From Auanema rhodensis (taxonomy: Eukaryota > Nematoda > Chromadorea > Rhabditida > Rhabditidae): 64,000 nt of DNA. The stretch is from assembly GCA_964057225.1 (NCBI GenBank), contig OZ059895.1, positions 16,496,001 through 16,560,000 on the forward strand, given 5' to 3'. A model generated the notes under the pieces. The model saw nothing but the letters and a program-made list of their open reading frames with translations, had not been told where the DNA came from and searched no databases. The number at the start of each line of letters is the position of its first letter. The first letter of the stretch is position 1. Shown piece by piece: positions 63,685 to 64,000 of the stretch. Both the position numbers and the translations under genes were made by a program.

Positions 63685-64000
63685 ATGAAAAGTAAGGCTA
63701 TATTTGAAGATATGGTAGAAATGGGAAATACTAAAGAAGTGATGGAGCATTCCATTGAAAACTTGCGATATATCTTTTAAACTTTCAAATTTTTGTTTAT
63801 TCAGGAACACCACATGGCTAAGGCTCACGCCATTATTCCTGACGACTTCGAGGTATTTGTTTTGACTTTTATAAACATTCAAAAAAATTCTTTTAAGTTG
63901 CCTGTTAATGCTTTTGACATCCCAAGATGCTATGAAGGGGTTTCAGTACAAAACTTCTAATCAGCTCAAATCGGCCAGACTGATAAAGTCTAATACAGCA
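63685..64000 (+). CDS. unrecognised gene, 5' part only
   Basis: Coding-like pieces run to the window edge. One start is ATG at 63685 (MKSKAIFEDM), joined over a 96-base intron to EHHMAKAHAIIPDDFE. The other is ATG at 63814, nine bases after a TATTCAG acceptor, which fits the trans-splice pattern of its neighbours. After a GTATTT donor, an acceptor ATGAAG joins in phase to GFQYKTSNQLKSARLIKSN, open to the end. The family was not recognised. The splice choice is uncertain because another acceptor gives a quick stop. It could be the third member of the MATH-BTB/riok-2 transcription unit. Confidence 0.4.

Overview
The window looks like chromosomal DNA of a nematode. Protein-coding genes are broken into short exons by introns mostly 40-60 bases long with a TTTCAG-type acceptor. 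Several start codons sit 5-9 bases after a splice acceptor, as in spliced-leader trans-splicing. The receptor genes match nematode-only chemoreceptor families. The best-conserved gene is a G-protein alpha-o subunit of the GOA-1 type. The exact genus cannot be told from the sequence. All gene models here were assembled by hand from splice signals, reading-frame continuity and comparison between copies; none has been checked against transcripts.

Left part (1-17300), mostly minus strand. Four paralogous seven-transmembrane receptor genes of SRT type (A, B, C, D at 1805-10447) form a tandem array. Each has nine exons and ends in a small Ser/Thr-rich tail exon. A resembles D and B resembles C, giving an A-B-B'-A' order with mosaic identity that suggests gene conversion. 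A plus-strand gene at 12070-13514 starts with a GIY-YIG endonuclease-like domain and ends in an acidic tail. A fifth, unrelated 7TM receptor lies at 13819-15880 (minus). An in-phase alternative first exon, or the relic of a sister gene, lies at 16995-17279.

Middle part (about 18600-52200). About 33 kb show no protein-coding gene that I can support. The DNA is strongly pyrimidine-rich on the plus strand, with dozens of CT arrays, fewer GA arrays, trinucleotide tracts, two blocks of a degenerate TTGGC pentamer, and a few strong hairpins. It runs straight into a splice acceptor 55 bases before the goa-1 start codon. It may therefore be a giant 5' intron or the regulatory domain of that gene.

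Right part (52275-64000), all plus strand. goa-1 (10 coding exons, 354 residues) is followed by a GC-rich structured island. Next come a MATH-BTB substrate adaptor (11 exons, about 451 residues), the ribosome-biogenesis kinase RIOK2, and the beginning of a further gene. The poly(A)-signal to acceptor spacing between the MATH-BTB gene and riok-2 looks like a nematode operon junction. Functionally the window joins sensory receptors, a neuronal G-protein that such receptors could signal through, and housekeeping genes. That link is by position and family only.
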